The notes beneath the pieces are model-generated. The model did not search any database, was not told the origin of the DNA, and saw only the letters and a program-made list of their open reading frames with translations. Made by a program: the position numbers and the translations under genes. A DNA stretch of 64,000 nt from Rhyacophila brunnea (taxonomy: Eukaryota; Arthropoda; Insecta; Trichoptera; Rhyacophilidae): contig JAGYXB010001997.1 in assembly GCA_022495005.1 (NCBI GenBank), forward strand, positions 1,984,001 to 2,048,000. Direction: 5' to 3'. Below are positions 34,449 to 45,414 of the stretch, piece after piece (position 1 is the stretch's first letter; each line of letters begins with the position of its first letter).

Positions 34449-35685
34449 TGAAAGAAAACAGACAATGCACTGATGAGCTCAGACGTAATTGTTTAGTAGT
34501 ACCGACTCGCCTTCAATATTTGTATAAACCGTGACATCAAGACAAATGCCATATTGGCGCTGCTAAAAATAACGATGTGAAAATTGTGAAAAAAATACGT
34601 ATATATTAATACAAATTAATACTATCGATTTGAATTTTTTACTATTTCATTTGTCATTTTTTCGCCTTTCAGCAATTTGGGGCACTATGCGCACTCACCA
34701 ATGTAAGCAAATACACATCGACAACGAATATAGTACTTAATTATTGTTTATATGCCAATTTAATACAATAAAATAACCTAAAACCCTTATCGCATGAGGA
34801 TCGCTAAAGGATAAGGTATAAAAACATTTTTTAATATTTTGAATATTTAAAGTGTTACTGTAGTTTGAAGTTGTTTTTAAAATAAATCGTAAAACTAACT
34901 TTATTTATCTGCTTTATTCGTTGTTAATATTAATGATATTAACAATCTTACTCCTATTTTTTCACTATATTAGCGATAAAATTTATTTTCTAGATATATA
35001 TCGAACAACAAGTTACGTACACATAAACCCACTTTCAAGACCGCGAAAAAAACGAGCAAAACACCTTAATAGTTATATTTTTTGTTCGGTGTTCTATGTA
35101 TTCTATATTTTCTACGGACTAAATCCTGGATACTATGTATATCTATGAACCGTTTTGTAACAAGTATTACAACATGTTATAATATGTAGATACGTAAACG
35201 AACTCTAATAGTTTTGGTCTCAAAATAACTCGATCATAACCAATCAAATGTATCCCATTAAAAAATATTTAGTATCAGAATAATGACTCTAAATTTTATT
35301 GGTCCGATTCGGTATGCGATAAAAAAAATGTCCAGTGACTCACAGAAACGGCGGATATGTTTTTTTAAGAGTTATCATAATTATTACGGTTGCCCATAGC
35401 TCAAGAAAAACCAACAGGATATTATCAATAAGCAACGAGTAATCATATATTCATCTAGCTGGATTTTTAAGTAATTGTGTCTACAGGGGGATCCCACAAT
35501 GTTCAGTAGCATCCTAGGAATGCTAAGTCTCGAAATCATATTATGGGGTAATTTCAATTTGAAAGTTTGACATGCCCTATAAAATCAGGCATACCTAATG
35601 TTATTTTTTTATGCTTTATGTGCATGTTCTATATTTGGGATGGCCTTTATTTTTTCTAGCATACATATTTATATAAGTATAGACA
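34449..35685. other. Non-coding, nothing recognised
   Basis: AT-rich; no supported feature. Confidence 0.35.
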
Positions 35686-36251
35686 CCATGGCCCCCAGAC
35701 CCTGAAGCGGACCCCCAGGCTACAATCTTTGGCGGGCCCTCCTACCTATCGCTAAGGATAAAGGCACTGTGATGCTCTACAATATCGTTAATGTATATAT
35801 TTAGTGTTGTTTGTATATTTTAATACATCCATTTGAATTATGGAGTTGTCGAGTATCGATACACAATTAAAAATTATATCGTACAAGCACATAATTTTAA
35901 AGAATAACTTTTTGTTGCTTAATTAAATAAAACGCAATTTTATTTTTGTAGTACTTATTCCACTTTTAATCAATAAATTAGGACCGGTTTCGTCCGCTTC
36001 AGAGGGACATTTTCAACTACTACTACAAAAAATGCGTTTTATTAAATTAATCAACAATACAATGCAGTTCCACCATGAATTGACAGTTAACAAAATAAAA
36101 GAAATTAATAACATTATTGAAAGTAACTAGCGCCTATTTCTATTAGAGAAAAATGTGTTATGTGTGTTTATCTCATTTATCTGGTCGACTCGCAACGCCG
36201 GGCCCCCAGGCAAGAGCCCTATCAGCCGCCTCCCCCTTGTTGAGGCCATGA
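35686..36251 (-). mobile_element. GC-rich TIR element, copy C, split by a nested repeat
   Basis: This is the reverse copy of the family at 11440 and 16519: CATGGCCCCCAGA at one end and GAGGCCATG at the other, with GGCGGGCCCTCCTACCTATC, GCTAAGGATAAAGGCA, ATGGAGTTGTCGAGTATCGA and TCTGGTCGACTCGCAACGCC in between. From about 35925 to 36125 it is interrupted by the 'GGCGGAC' repeat. Confidence 0.75.
35925..36125 (-). repeat. 'GGCGGAC' repeat, copy C, nested, with inverted arms
   Basis: On the minus strand it has a head TTGTTAACTGTCAATTCATG, then an AATTTAATAAAACGCATTTT arm, the core CTCTGAAGCGGACGAAACCG with GTCC, and the opposite arm AAATTGCGTTTTATTTAATT. The arms are approximate inverted repeats around the core. 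It is the shortest copy, probably internally deleted relative to 820-1480. Confidence 0.6.
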
Positions 36252-37525
36252 TAGACACATAGTCTGCTACTCTAAATACCTAAATTATCGACTTGCCAAC
36301 TTTTGGCAGTAACCCCATGAAATATGATACCATATATATTCTCTATTATGCAATTACGTCACGTCAAATGAGTTCTTAAATAGTATGTTATTTTATTTTT
36401 ATTTAGAAAAAAGGAATATTATTATGATATTACAGATATTTATCAATGTGTCATAAATACATAGTGCCTAGTATACATAGTCGGGACACAATTATTATAA
36501 AAAATATAAATTAAATGGAAACAAACTACTTAATTACTTATTAAAACAATAAAATTACACAGAGAAAGTAAGTTATTATGTAATTTGAAATAAAATTAAT
36601 AAAAGTAATTATAAATTTAACCTATTTAAGATATCCATAAAAATTAAATAATTCAAGGAAAATTTATTAACTTTCAACCTTTATCAAAAAATCTTTCAAA
36701 TGTAATTATAAAAAATATAACCGTCGTCCATCTACTTTTAGATATAATCGGGTTAAATATTTAATTACTGGTATATATAGTAGTATATGGCATTATCATT
36801 AGACGAAACTTTTTATATTTACCTATTAAGTTTTATTTCTATTCTAAGGTACACACGATACAAGATAAAGCTTTTCAAAAATAACGCTTTAAAAGAGCAG
36901 TCATGGAGTAATGAGATGGGGTGCTTGTAGAGTGGTGCGTGTCTAGATCCAACCTTTGCCTATCACATTGATTTCTAAAAATTTGAATCGAATCAGTATA
37001 AATGTCTTCATTCTATATTACCTGTCCGTATTTCATGTAGACGAAGGTGCGGGTTATCACTAGTCGTAAATCAAATAAATTATCGTCGTATATGTGGTTT
37101 GTTTCTTTGCTAATTATACAAATAATAAACCTGTCATATTTGTATTGATTTTCAAATACATCAATACCACAGCAACTTTCCAATCATACCGCAAGTATTC
37201 ACGAGTAAACACAAGTAGTCATATATTTATAATACAAAACTACACAAAACTTATATTACTAAGATGTTATAATATGGTAAAAGAAGATGAATCAGATTGC
37301 AAATGTTTGCGGTTTGAAGATAATTTCTGAAATAATATTACGGCTGAAAAATTGTCATTGTTGAAACTACTCCGTGGATTGCGTAGTTCAAATAACTACA
37401 TATAAAATATGTATTTTTAACTATAAATATTATACAGACCACTACCAGCGTAATTTTTTGCGTCCTGAATATTTTATAATACATAATTTTGGAATATTTA
37501 TCTCAGAAAAATACACACTATCAAA
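36252..37525. other. Non-coding, nothing recognised
   Basis: No supported feature in this AT-rich interval; a 78-codon open frame at 37094 has no motif. Confidence 0.35.
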
Positions 37526-37529
37526 AAAT

Positions 37530-37620
37530 AGGTGAAGTGGAAATCGAACCTCACATAATTATCCGAATGACTATTATATCCCTTAAGCTACTGACCTAAC
37601 TATGATTCATATGATTTTCT
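37530..37620 (-). repeat. tRNA-derived SINE head
   Basis: On the minus strand, TCAGTAGCTTAAGGGATATA (A-box region) and GTGAGGTTCGATTTCCACTT (B box) lie at SINE-like spacing; the GTGAGGTTC word is shared with family 1. Confidence 0.5.
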
Positions 37621-37742
37621 AATATATTATATTATGTTATTTGAGGTATTTTAAAAATAATATGTATTTTTAATAAATTAATTTTATAATAAATTAATAA
37701 ATTAAAATAATATTCAACATTGTTTTGTAAAATAATCGATAA

Positions 37743-39130
37743 GGGGGGACATGCTCGTCGAAGGTCAAAATTGAGTTTTTATTGTATTTTCAAACCATGA
37801 TCCTGGACACTCCTTAAACGTTGTAGATAATCTATTTATATAATTTTGAAGCCTTATTATCCTTTATAGTTATTTTAAACATTTGATGACTGCATAAAGT
37901 ATTTTTATTACATAAAATAGTATTCTTTTAAACCTCTCGCTCTAATGTTTTAGAATACAGTCATATTTCGGTACATAACTGTGCAGTGGTGTTAAGATTT
38001 TTTACATTTATTAATTTTTAAACGCATTTATAAAACCATTAGCATAATTTATTACGAGATAATTTTTGTAAAATATTCACGATAAAAAATTATATTGATA
38101 ATCTCTGTGATCCCAAATTTGACAAGAATTAGGCATTTTATTATTCAAAAAATCGGCAAGATTAACACATTTGAAGATGAATCTAAAGATATTTATTATA
38201 AGCTATGTCTTTGACCATTCAAGTGTGATAAAAATCTTATGAATAATGATTGCTTTATAATAATTATTGACCTAAGAATAAGGTAGTGTTTTTTTGAAAT
38301 ACGCCATTTCTTTTGTCATTCCCTAGTGGTTAAGCTACAACATACGGCCGTAGCCATAAATGACAAACTATAATTAAAGTAGGGAGTAAAATTATGTTAA
38401 CGCGCGTGTTTGAACATGTACTAACCGAATTTTTTTTTATTTTTTTTTTAACGGTACATGTTCAAACACGCGCGTCAATATCATTTTACTCCCTACTTCA
38501 ATTATAGTTTGTCAATTTATGGCTACGGCCGTATGTTGTAGCTTAACCACTGGGGAATGACAAAAGAAATGGCGTATTTCAAAAAAACACTACCTTATTC
38601 TTAGGTCAATAATTATTATAAAGCAATCATTATTCATAAGATGTTTATCACACTTGAATGGTCAAAGACATAGCTTATAATAAATATCTTTAGAATCATC
38701 TTCAAATGTGTTAATCTTGCCGATTTTTTGAATAATAAAATGCCTAATTCTTGTCAAATTTGGGATCACAGAGATTATCAATATAATTTTTTATCGTGAA
38801 TATTTTACAAAAATTATCTCGTAATAAATTATGCTAATGGTTTTATAAATGCGTTTAAAAATTAATAAATGTAAAAAATCTTAACACCACTGCACAGTTA
38901 TGTACCGAAATATGACTATATTCTAAAACATTAGAGCGAGAGGTTTAAAAGAATACTATTATGTAACAAAAATACTTATGCAGTCATCAAATGTTTAAAA
39001 TAACTATAAAGGATAATAAGGCTTCAAAATTATATAAATACATCATCTACAACGTTTAAGGAGTGTCCAGGATCATGGTTTGAATATACAATAAAAACTC
39101 AATTTTGACCTTCGACGAGCATGTCCCCCC
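37743..39130. mobile_element. 1.39-kb near-perfect palindrome (foldback element)
   Basis: The left arm 37743-38424 and right arm 38450-39130 are reverse complements with only scattered differences and small indels, around a T-rich spacer of about 25 bp. The outer ends are GGGGGGACATGCTCGTCGAA and its complement. The arms' inner ends carry CGCGCGTGTTTGAACATGTA. No open frame is present. Single-arm relatives lie at 4980-5485 (outer part) and 20541-20875 (inner part), so arms exist alone in the genome. Flanking target duplication is not obvious. It could be a foldback transposon or a hairpin produced by inverted duplication of one arm. Confidence 0.9.
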
Positions 39131-39278
39131 AAATATATTAATGTTTTTTTATAAAACATGGAATTTTGGCTTTGACGAACATATTATTAAAAAAAATTAG
39201 ATTCAAATAAGAATTTTATGAACAAATTATCATAAATTTATATTTTTTGGATTTGTATAATATTATCTTCTAATTCCC

Positions 39279-39290
39279 CCCCCCCCCATC
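39279..39290. repeat. Poly-C run
   Basis: Uninterrupted C homopolymer in an AT-rich context. Confidence 0.8.
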
Positions 39291-39340
39291 ATTAGTATTC
39301 GAAAAAGAGATGGAAATGATAATTAATTACTTGTAGTAAT

Positions 39341-39570
39341 TAAGCGGCTAACGCGTCGGCGTATAGTGTCGTGGGTCCCAGATTCGAATCCTAGGTCTAG
39401 CAAATACAAGTATTGTTTTTCAATGTGTATTTGGAGTCAGAGTAAGGACATAACAGGTTGAGCAAGTGGCTAACATCAATTTCTCGTAAAAACAAAAATA
39501 TCTTAATACAAACTTGAAGCCCATTTATGATCTTCATAGGATCGGATATGATAAAAAAAGTAATTAAAGT
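39341..39570 (+). repeat. tRNA-derived SINE family 2, copy A
   Basis: Head AAGCGGCTAACGCGTCGGCG, GTCGTGGGTCCCAGATTCGA (B box ATTCGAATCC), and body CTAGCAAATACAAGTATTGT, TTCAATGTGTATTTGGAGTC, GGTTGAGCAAGTGGCTAACA, TTTCTCGTAAAAACAAAAAT, ending in GATCTTCATAGGATCGGATA. Other copies are at 47760, 54421 (minus) and 58941. The CCGAGCGG...GTCGTGGGT head is closest in style to a tRNA-Ser/Leu. Confidence 0.75.
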
Positions 39571-40188
39571 AACATTTTTTTATAAAACATTAAAAAAATA
39601 AATAAAATAAATGGCGATAATTGACATTGCAACTAATATTTTTTTTTAATTTTCATTCTCAAAAAAAATCGTTGATTCTATTTTGTATCCAATTTTATTT
39701 TTAAAATGCGTATTATTTAAACGATTAGATACAGGTTTTCGCGTATTATAATGCTTTTTGTAGCTTCAATAATTTACGAGTTTCCATCAACAATAAATTG
39801 CGTATTAAGAGCATTCATTTTAATCTCCCCTTGACCTGTCATCTTGGTATTTGTATACAATCACAAATACGTAAGACCTACATTATATTATTCAATACGA
39901 GGAATTTCACCATCTAAAATTAGACATTATGTCATCAATAAGTACCAACTATTAAAAAATATTTAGGAAAAATATAATTTTATATAAAATGTATTTTTCA
40001 TCATTAAGATTTATTTCTTCTATTCTACATGTAGTCATGCAGATACTAAAATTTATAGTAGGTATGCCATATTGAGGTGGTTTTACTGTGGAACCACAAT
40101 TTATTATTTTTGTGATGATTTTGCTATCTGGTCCTAAGTAGGAAACGCCGTTTACTATAAAATAAAATAAAGAACCGACGATCTACAC
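39571..40188. other. Non-coding, nothing recognised
   Basis: No supported feature. Confidence 0.3.
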
Positions 40189-40654
40189 ATTGACTGCTGA
40201 CTAATTATTACTTTTTAATTACCACAGTTAAATAACATGCTAATTATATCGAATGGCCATCTTAATCGTTACGCGCTGGGCGCGTCTTTAGCGTCCAATG
40301 TATTAAAAATATAGTTCACAAACAAAACACCGACATAACAAAGGTATAGCTAAATGGTAAATCTTCGTTTCTTTTGTGGTTGGTTTTCTTTTCTCACAAA
40401 ATAAACTAATGAATAAGAAAGCAAACAATAGTGTGCAATGTAATACAAGTCGGCAAGTAAGTAAAATGGCAATGGGTTGGAAATTTCGCTTGATGAATGG
40501 ACAACCATTGGATAAATGCTATCTTACAGTGATACTCAAGAGGCACTTAATACATTGGACGCTAAAGACGCGTCCAGTGCATAACGATTAAGGTGGCCAT
40601 TCGATATAAATATCATGTTATTTAAATGTGGTAATTAAAAAGTAGCAGTCAATG
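40189..40654. mobile_element. Foldback element with arms of about 110 bp
   Basis: The left arm (40189-40306; CATTGACTGCTGACTAATTA ... GGGCGCGTCTTTAGCGTCCA) and right arm (40547-40654; TTAATACATTGGACGCTAAA ... AAAGTAGCAGTCAATG) are reverse complements with a few mismatches. The roughly 240-bp loop contains a meaningless open frame. Solo arms occur at 16765-16865 and 23625-23745. Confidence 0.85.
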
Positions 40655-40664
40655 ATAGATAGAA

Positions 40665-40800
40665 ATAGATTGACGAATTCTTGAAGTTCTGTGAATGTAC
40701 GTGGTAGCGAAAGATTAGGAACCGAGAAAGGTGGTTGGAGCTAAGAGAAGACGTTATCCAACAGTGGATTGATCCTGGCACGATCATGATGATGATTAAA
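40665..40800 (+). pseudogene. RTE-type LINE, 3' fragment
   Basis: Degraded coding for WI-DEFLKFCECTW-ER-RKVVGAKRRRYPTVD-like sequence, best seen as DNA: ATTGACGAATTCTTGAAGTT, CAACAGTGGATTGATCCTGG and ATGATGATGATT. It corresponds to the last roughly 45 codons and tail of the copy at 20894-21665. It begins immediately beside the right end of the foldback element. Confidence 0.7.
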
Positions 40801-41238
40801 TATTTTGAATATTACTTAGTGTTGTTTGGATGCTATACTATACATATTAACGTAAATACCTAAATATTAGCTATTTTGTATAGAATAAAATATTGTGCTG
40901 GTTTACCAGTAGCTAATATTATATGTAAGTATATCTATAATTTTACTATAAGTTTATAAAAGCTCATTTGTATATATATAATTAATACGTGTTATTATGA
41001 ATCCGTCATTAAGATTCTTCTATTTGACAAATTTGACGTCTTGGGCTGGAAAGGGTTAGCTATTGTTTTAAACTTCTAAGATTTAAAATAACAATAGAAG
41101 CAGAAAAAGAAGAATAGAATAAGAAATAAGAATCAAAATAAGTGATTTTCAATTAAAAAGAAATATACTGTTGAAATATGTTTTTATCGAAGAATACGTA
41201 GGATAATATGATAGAAACAAAGAATACATAATCGATGT
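40801..41238. other. Non-coding, nothing recognised
   Basis: No supported feature. Confidence 0.3.
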
Positions 41239-41502
41239 TCTAACATTGACACCTCGTATCTGTCCTCGTATCATATGTATCAACATTCAATATTTTTGAC
41301 AGGGGGTAGTTAAAATGTCATACAAAAACTATTAAATGAAATTATATAAAAACGAAATTACGATTAATGCAAAAATAATTTAGTTCATTTTTAATATAAC
41401 TGTATTTTTGTTTTTATTTAATTTGAATAATTAATTTTATTTAACATTTTAACAAGCTCCTGTCAAAAATATTGACTGTCAGATACGAGGTGTCAATGTT
41501 AG
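41239..41502. mobile_element. MITE with terminal inverted repeats
   Basis: TCTAACATTGACACCTCGTA with TCTG at the left is exactly mirrored at the right (CAGATACGAGGTGTCAATGT plus TAGA). A second pair, AATATTTTTGACAGG and CCTGTCAAAAATATT, lies inside. About 264 bp; non-coding. Confidence 0.85.
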
Positions 41503-41849
41503 ACCATCGCAATGTAGTACTCGAAATAGTTCGGGGATATTATTCATTAGCAGAGTGTATCAAAAATTTGACCACACCATAGGAGGTGATAATAATTAAT
41601 ATGTAAATAACCAGTTAATTAATTACAAAGTTATATTTTAAATTTCAATTTAAATTTTAAAGTGGCTTTAAGTCACAATTAACTCCATTTTTTTCCACAC
41701 TGTCCGTTATTTTTTAGAAAAATCACTAAATCGGTCTTTGTCAATAATTACTACTTATATCCCTAAAAAATACATTTTCGCTTTACCAAATAGGTATACA
41801 GTCAAACTTAATATGTTGAAATTGATATTAAATATTGTATTATTAGTTT

Positions 41850-42045
41850 TCAAAGTTTTTCATTTCACGGCGCCCTTAGTGTATAATGCGTCATTCATGG
41901 CTTCTTTAGAATAATATTTCAAACATTTTCTTTCATACGCATCCAATCAGAAACCTTAATATTGATAAAAATTGATATGAAATACTGCATAAGTCAATTA
42001 TTTTCAAACTTATTTCATTTCACGGCGCCCTTAGTTTGTAAACCT
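41850..42045. repeat. Direct repeat of a CACGGCGCCCTTAG block
   Basis: TTTCATTTCACGGCGCCCTT followed by AGT occurs at about 41858 and again at 42013, with similar upstream bases (TTTTCAAA, CTTATT). The 155-bp period may be a tandem duplication of a short transposon end. Confidence 0.55.
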
Positions 42046-42104
42046 TGTTTCATAGCGCATTAAAATTCTCTCTATATAATGATATTTGAGTCCTTCTTTT
42101 AAGA

Positions 42105-42850
42105 CAGGGTTTCCCAAACTTTTCTGCAATGGAACACTTCGCAAACCTGGAAATTTTGACGGAACACTTAGCTTATTTTTTAAGTTGGGTAATTAAAACT
42201 AGTAAAATTAAAAAAAAATGTTATTAAAACACATTATTTATTTATTTAAAACACATTAATTATTTTTAAATATAAAACTATAAATAAAAAATTTAATTAA
42301 ATTAAAACATATACATATGAATAAACAAAGCACTTAATGACGTTGATGATTTTCAGTCGTTTAATTGCATATCTTCTTGATATCAGGCACAATATTGGTA
42401 AGTTGCATTTATACATATGGTGTGGCGTCGAGCCTGTTCCTGCAATTTGACTTCATTGCAGCATAAAAAGAAAATCCCGCTTTGCATAAATAGGTTGTAG
42501 AAAACGAAAAAAGGTAAAACAATAATAGCTTGTTTTGAAAAACTGGGGTACTCTCTGACAAACTCTCTCAGAAATCATTGAAAGGCTGATCTTTGCATTT
42601 TTTTTCAAATCAGAGTCACTACCGTATTAAATCAATTAGATTTATTATTACTCAAATAATATTGGCTGTGCTACCCACTTGCTCGCCTCTCAATATGAAG
42701 TAGATTCTTTACTTCTTTTAGTTTTACTTATTTTACTTCTACTTAGTAGAATATGTTGCAGTATATAAAATCTTTCCAAATTGTCGTGGAAAACTTATTC
42801 AGGTTCGGCGGAACACTGGTATTCCGCGGAACATAGTTTGGGACTACCTG
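42105..42850. mobile_element. hAT-type element (CAGGGTTTCCCAAACT ends)
   Basis: The left end CAGGGTTTCCCAAACTTTTC and right end complement CAGGTAGTCCCAAACTATGT form hAT-style imperfect inverted repeats. The 8-bp target duplication is TTTTAAGA (42097-42104) and TTTTAAGC (42851-42858). A second subterminal pair, GGAACACT, appears near both ends. It is 746 bp with no intact transposase; its ends resemble those of the hAT at 17746. Confidence 0.85.
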
Positions 42851-43265
42851 TTTTAAGCTATCCTATGCCGCCAATAAAATTCTCTCAAATAAAAGCAGAC
42901 GTAAAAAGAATCTTAAAATAAAGAATGATGGTCACCGTAACGAAGAGAGAAAATCGGATTACATTTTGTTATCGCCTGAAAAATAGCCACCGATGCTTAC
43001 GAATTATTCTAATCGTGTTTTGTGCATATATAATTAATATTTTTCGGAATAATTAATTATTACTTTGAATACCACTGGCATAATTAAAAGAGATCGAATT
43101 TCAAGATGAGACTTTATTACCATTTATCTTCATTTACCTTTATTAATAATAATTTGAGAATAGTTATTCCATTTACGTAAAAATGTATTTAATTCAGATT
43201 ATTAATGTACAAGTAGGTTCATATATTTAATAATCGGACTTATAAGCTTTTTTCTTGTGATTTTG
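42851..43265. other. Non-coding, nothing recognised
   Basis: No supported feature after the target duplication. Confidence 0.3.
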
Positions 43266-43269
43266 ATAT

Positions 43270-43735
43270 TTTCTATTCTTCTTATTGCGCCATCCCCTAG
43301 CGGAGGTCGGCCACCATCAAGGCGATCTTAGATTTGTCGTTTGCTACCCGGAACAGTTCAGTGGAGCTGCACTCGTACCAATCACCGAGGTTCTTTAGCC
43401 ACGAAATGCGACGCCGGCCTCTGCTACGCTTACAATTGATCTGATTGAATGACTAGTTGGGGAATGCTGTACTTTTGTCCTCTCATAATGTGGCTGAGGT
43501 ACTATAGTTTCCTGATTTTGATACTACGCAGAACTTCTCGGTCCTTCCCTGTTCGATTGAGAACTTCAACATTTTGTCACCCGGTAAGTCCAAGGACTTT
43601 TGGGGATGTGTCTATACAGCCACATCTCGAAAGCTTCAAGTCTCCGTGACATCTCTTGATTTAGCGTTCATATTTCCATACCACAGAAAAGAATTGAGAG
43701 AACATAACGTACCATACGCAGTCTCAGACCTAGGT
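43270..43735 (-). pseudogene. LINE endonuclease/RT polyprotein C-terminus
   Basis: On the minus strand, in shifting frames, the blocks are: KTRSETAYGTLCSLNSFLWY, NVEVLNRTGKDREVLRSIKI, RKL-YLSHIMRGQKYSIPQL, then RRRRPASHFVAKE-like and RDWYECSSTELFRVAND, KSKIALMVADLR and GMAQ-like end. This order (RT thumb, '+R.L.YLGH..R', Arg-rich linker, 'W.. S..ELFR.A..+....MVA..R.G') is a well-known LINE C-terminus in insects. Shorter relatives are at 48785-48905 and 50475-50600. The plus-strand open frames here are shadows. Confidence 0.75.
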
Positions 43736-44249
43736 CTTCTATATACGTGGTTTTACCACTATACCACGTAACTACGTTACGTTTTATGAGAACTATCATA
43801 ATATTATAATATATATGTAGATACTATTATACAATTTAATACAACCACAATGACAGACACACTCAAAGCATATAATTTTAAACAAATCATTTATTATTAT
43901 CATGAATTATTGTGACAAAGTTTAGTCACCTAACCGTGCTATTTGGATTTCTTGGAGATTTACAGAGGACCTTTGCCCAAGTTGAGGACGATATTTGGCA
44001 TTTACATCTCTCGGAATATATCGACGTCGTGAGTCAACTACGTAGTAGAATGCTCATTTTCCTAACAGGTGGGGCACATACTAATCCTCGTTTAACTATT
44101 TGGGTCACTGGAAAGATTTAATTCAATTGTTATAGGTAGTACTTACTACGACTATTAAATAATTTTCATTGATACACCATCCGGCATGTCAATTGCAGCC
44201 ATTTATTTGTCACTCGTCATGCGTATAATATATTTTAATTGTAAAATTA
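43736..44249. other. Non-coding, nothing recognised
   Basis: A 69-codon open frame at 43912 has no motif; nothing else is supported. Confidence 0.3.
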
Positions 44250-44480
44250 ATACTTTCGACCGAAGGTTAGGGAAGACTAGATAGGTAGGTAATGGAGTTT
44301 TTACCTACTCTATTATATTGATTTACTATATAAAGTAGAGTTAAGAATGTTCGTTGTCAGTGTGTGTTTGCCTTTGGTGAGTGTACACGACGCCTGAAGA
44401 TGCAGAAAGGCGACACCCGGGTCGCGAAAAACGACTTAAATGGAATAGTACAGAGCTTGAATCCATTCGAATATTTTAAT
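44250..44480 (+). mobile_element. Hammerhead-bearing non-autonomous element, copy 1
   Basis: Co-linear with 56345-56557: ACT.TCGACCGAAGG at the left, GTCAGTGTG and GGTGAGTGT in the middle, the hammerhead-like core, then AAAAAACGACT.AAATGGAAT, AGTACA and AATCCATT at the right. The TTCGACC...left part is the weaker arm. There is no coding capacity. The layout (inverted arms around a ribozyme-like core) fits a non-autonomous Penelope-like element or a retrozyme-type sequence. Confidence 0.6.
44391..44426 (+). ncRNA. Hammerhead ribozyme-like motif (type I, minimal stem III)
   Basis: In order: stem I strand CGC, core CTGAAGA (matches CUGANGA), stem II region TGCAGAAAGGC, GACA in place of GAAA (one change), minimal stem III CCC/GGG, TC, and stem I strand GCG. 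Cleavage would fall after GTC at 44423. The C for A in GACA probably impairs activity. With almost no stem III loop, such motifs are expected to work mainly as dimers, as described for Penelope-like and satellite hammerheads. Confidence 0.5.
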
Positions 44481-44579
44481 TGATTTTCAATATCTATTAC
44501 AATCATCTTAGATAATTCATATCTACTTCGTAGCTAGATCATGTGTATATCACACGGTATCTCCTTATCATATCAGCAC

Positions 44580-45175
44580 TAGGGATTGCAATACCGGTAT
44601 TTCAGTATTTTTCGATACCGTAATACCGGTTTTAAAAATCAGTTAAATCATTTAAAAATCATACATTCGGTATTGAAATTGGAAAGATTTCACGATGAAA
44701 TAATAATTATACACTATAACGTACCTATTTGTTCTACTGAAGAGTAGCTTAGGTATACAACAATGGAGAAATATATTTTTTAACACAGAAATAAGTAATA
44801 TTGTTTTCAGTTTTACTTCTTACGGGATAAAAGCAAAAGGATTGTGAGAAGTAGTGTAAATGTACAATAAACTAGTAAAACATTTGATGGAATCACCAGT
44901 GGGGAATATATAGATCTAAGAACAGTTCATAATATAAATTTATTTTAAGATCATTCGAAGAAGTGCCGATAGTTCAACTACTAGGTATTTATAAACATCA
45001 GCACCTCTTTATTTATTTTTAATAGTTTAAATGTATTTACATATTTATATATTTTTGCTATAAAATATTAATCTTTATTATTAGATATTTTTCCATATAT
45101 TTCGCAAATACCGGTATTTAATAGGAAATACCGAAATACCGCTATTGATATTTTCATTCGGTATTTCAATCCCTA
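44580..45175. mobile_element. hAT-type non-autonomous element (TAGGGATTG ends)
   Basis: Inverted ends TAGGGATTGCAATACCG and TAGGGATTGAAATACCG, with subterminal repeats of AATACCGGTATT. The 8-bp target duplication is ATCAGCAC (44572-44579) and ATCACCAC (45176-45183). About 596 bp; non-coding. The ends share TAGGGA with the element at 33827. Confidence 0.85.
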
Positions 45176-45204
45176 ATCACCACTATGTATCGTTGCCGTA
45201 TACA

Positions 45205-45400
45205 CTCTACAGATAACACAAACAAAGACCCCTCTATACCAACCCGCCCCGCATCACACTCGGTCTTCTCGGTATCACGACACCCTACGTTTTTATGTGA
45301 AGCATCGGTAGTTTTTTAGGCCTGGTAATGTCTCAGGACCAAATACCCAAGACTAAGGTCTCAAGTGAGCTTTTACTAGGTTTACTGAGTTTACTTAAGT
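45205..45400 (+). repeat. Two-copy dispersed repeat, copy A (partner 54065-54260)
   Basis: Shared blocks: AACACAAACAAAGACCCCT, ACCAACCCGC, CACTCGG-CTT, CCCTACGTTT, GTGAAGCATC.G.AGTTT and ACTGAGTTTA. Class unknown. Confidence 0.6.
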
Positions 45401-45414
45401 TAATAAATATACGA

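Noticed and set aside
37743..39130. A CRISPR-like or satellite array
   Set aside because: The structure is one large inverted repeat, with no regularly spaced short repeats. Nothing in the window looks prokaryotic.
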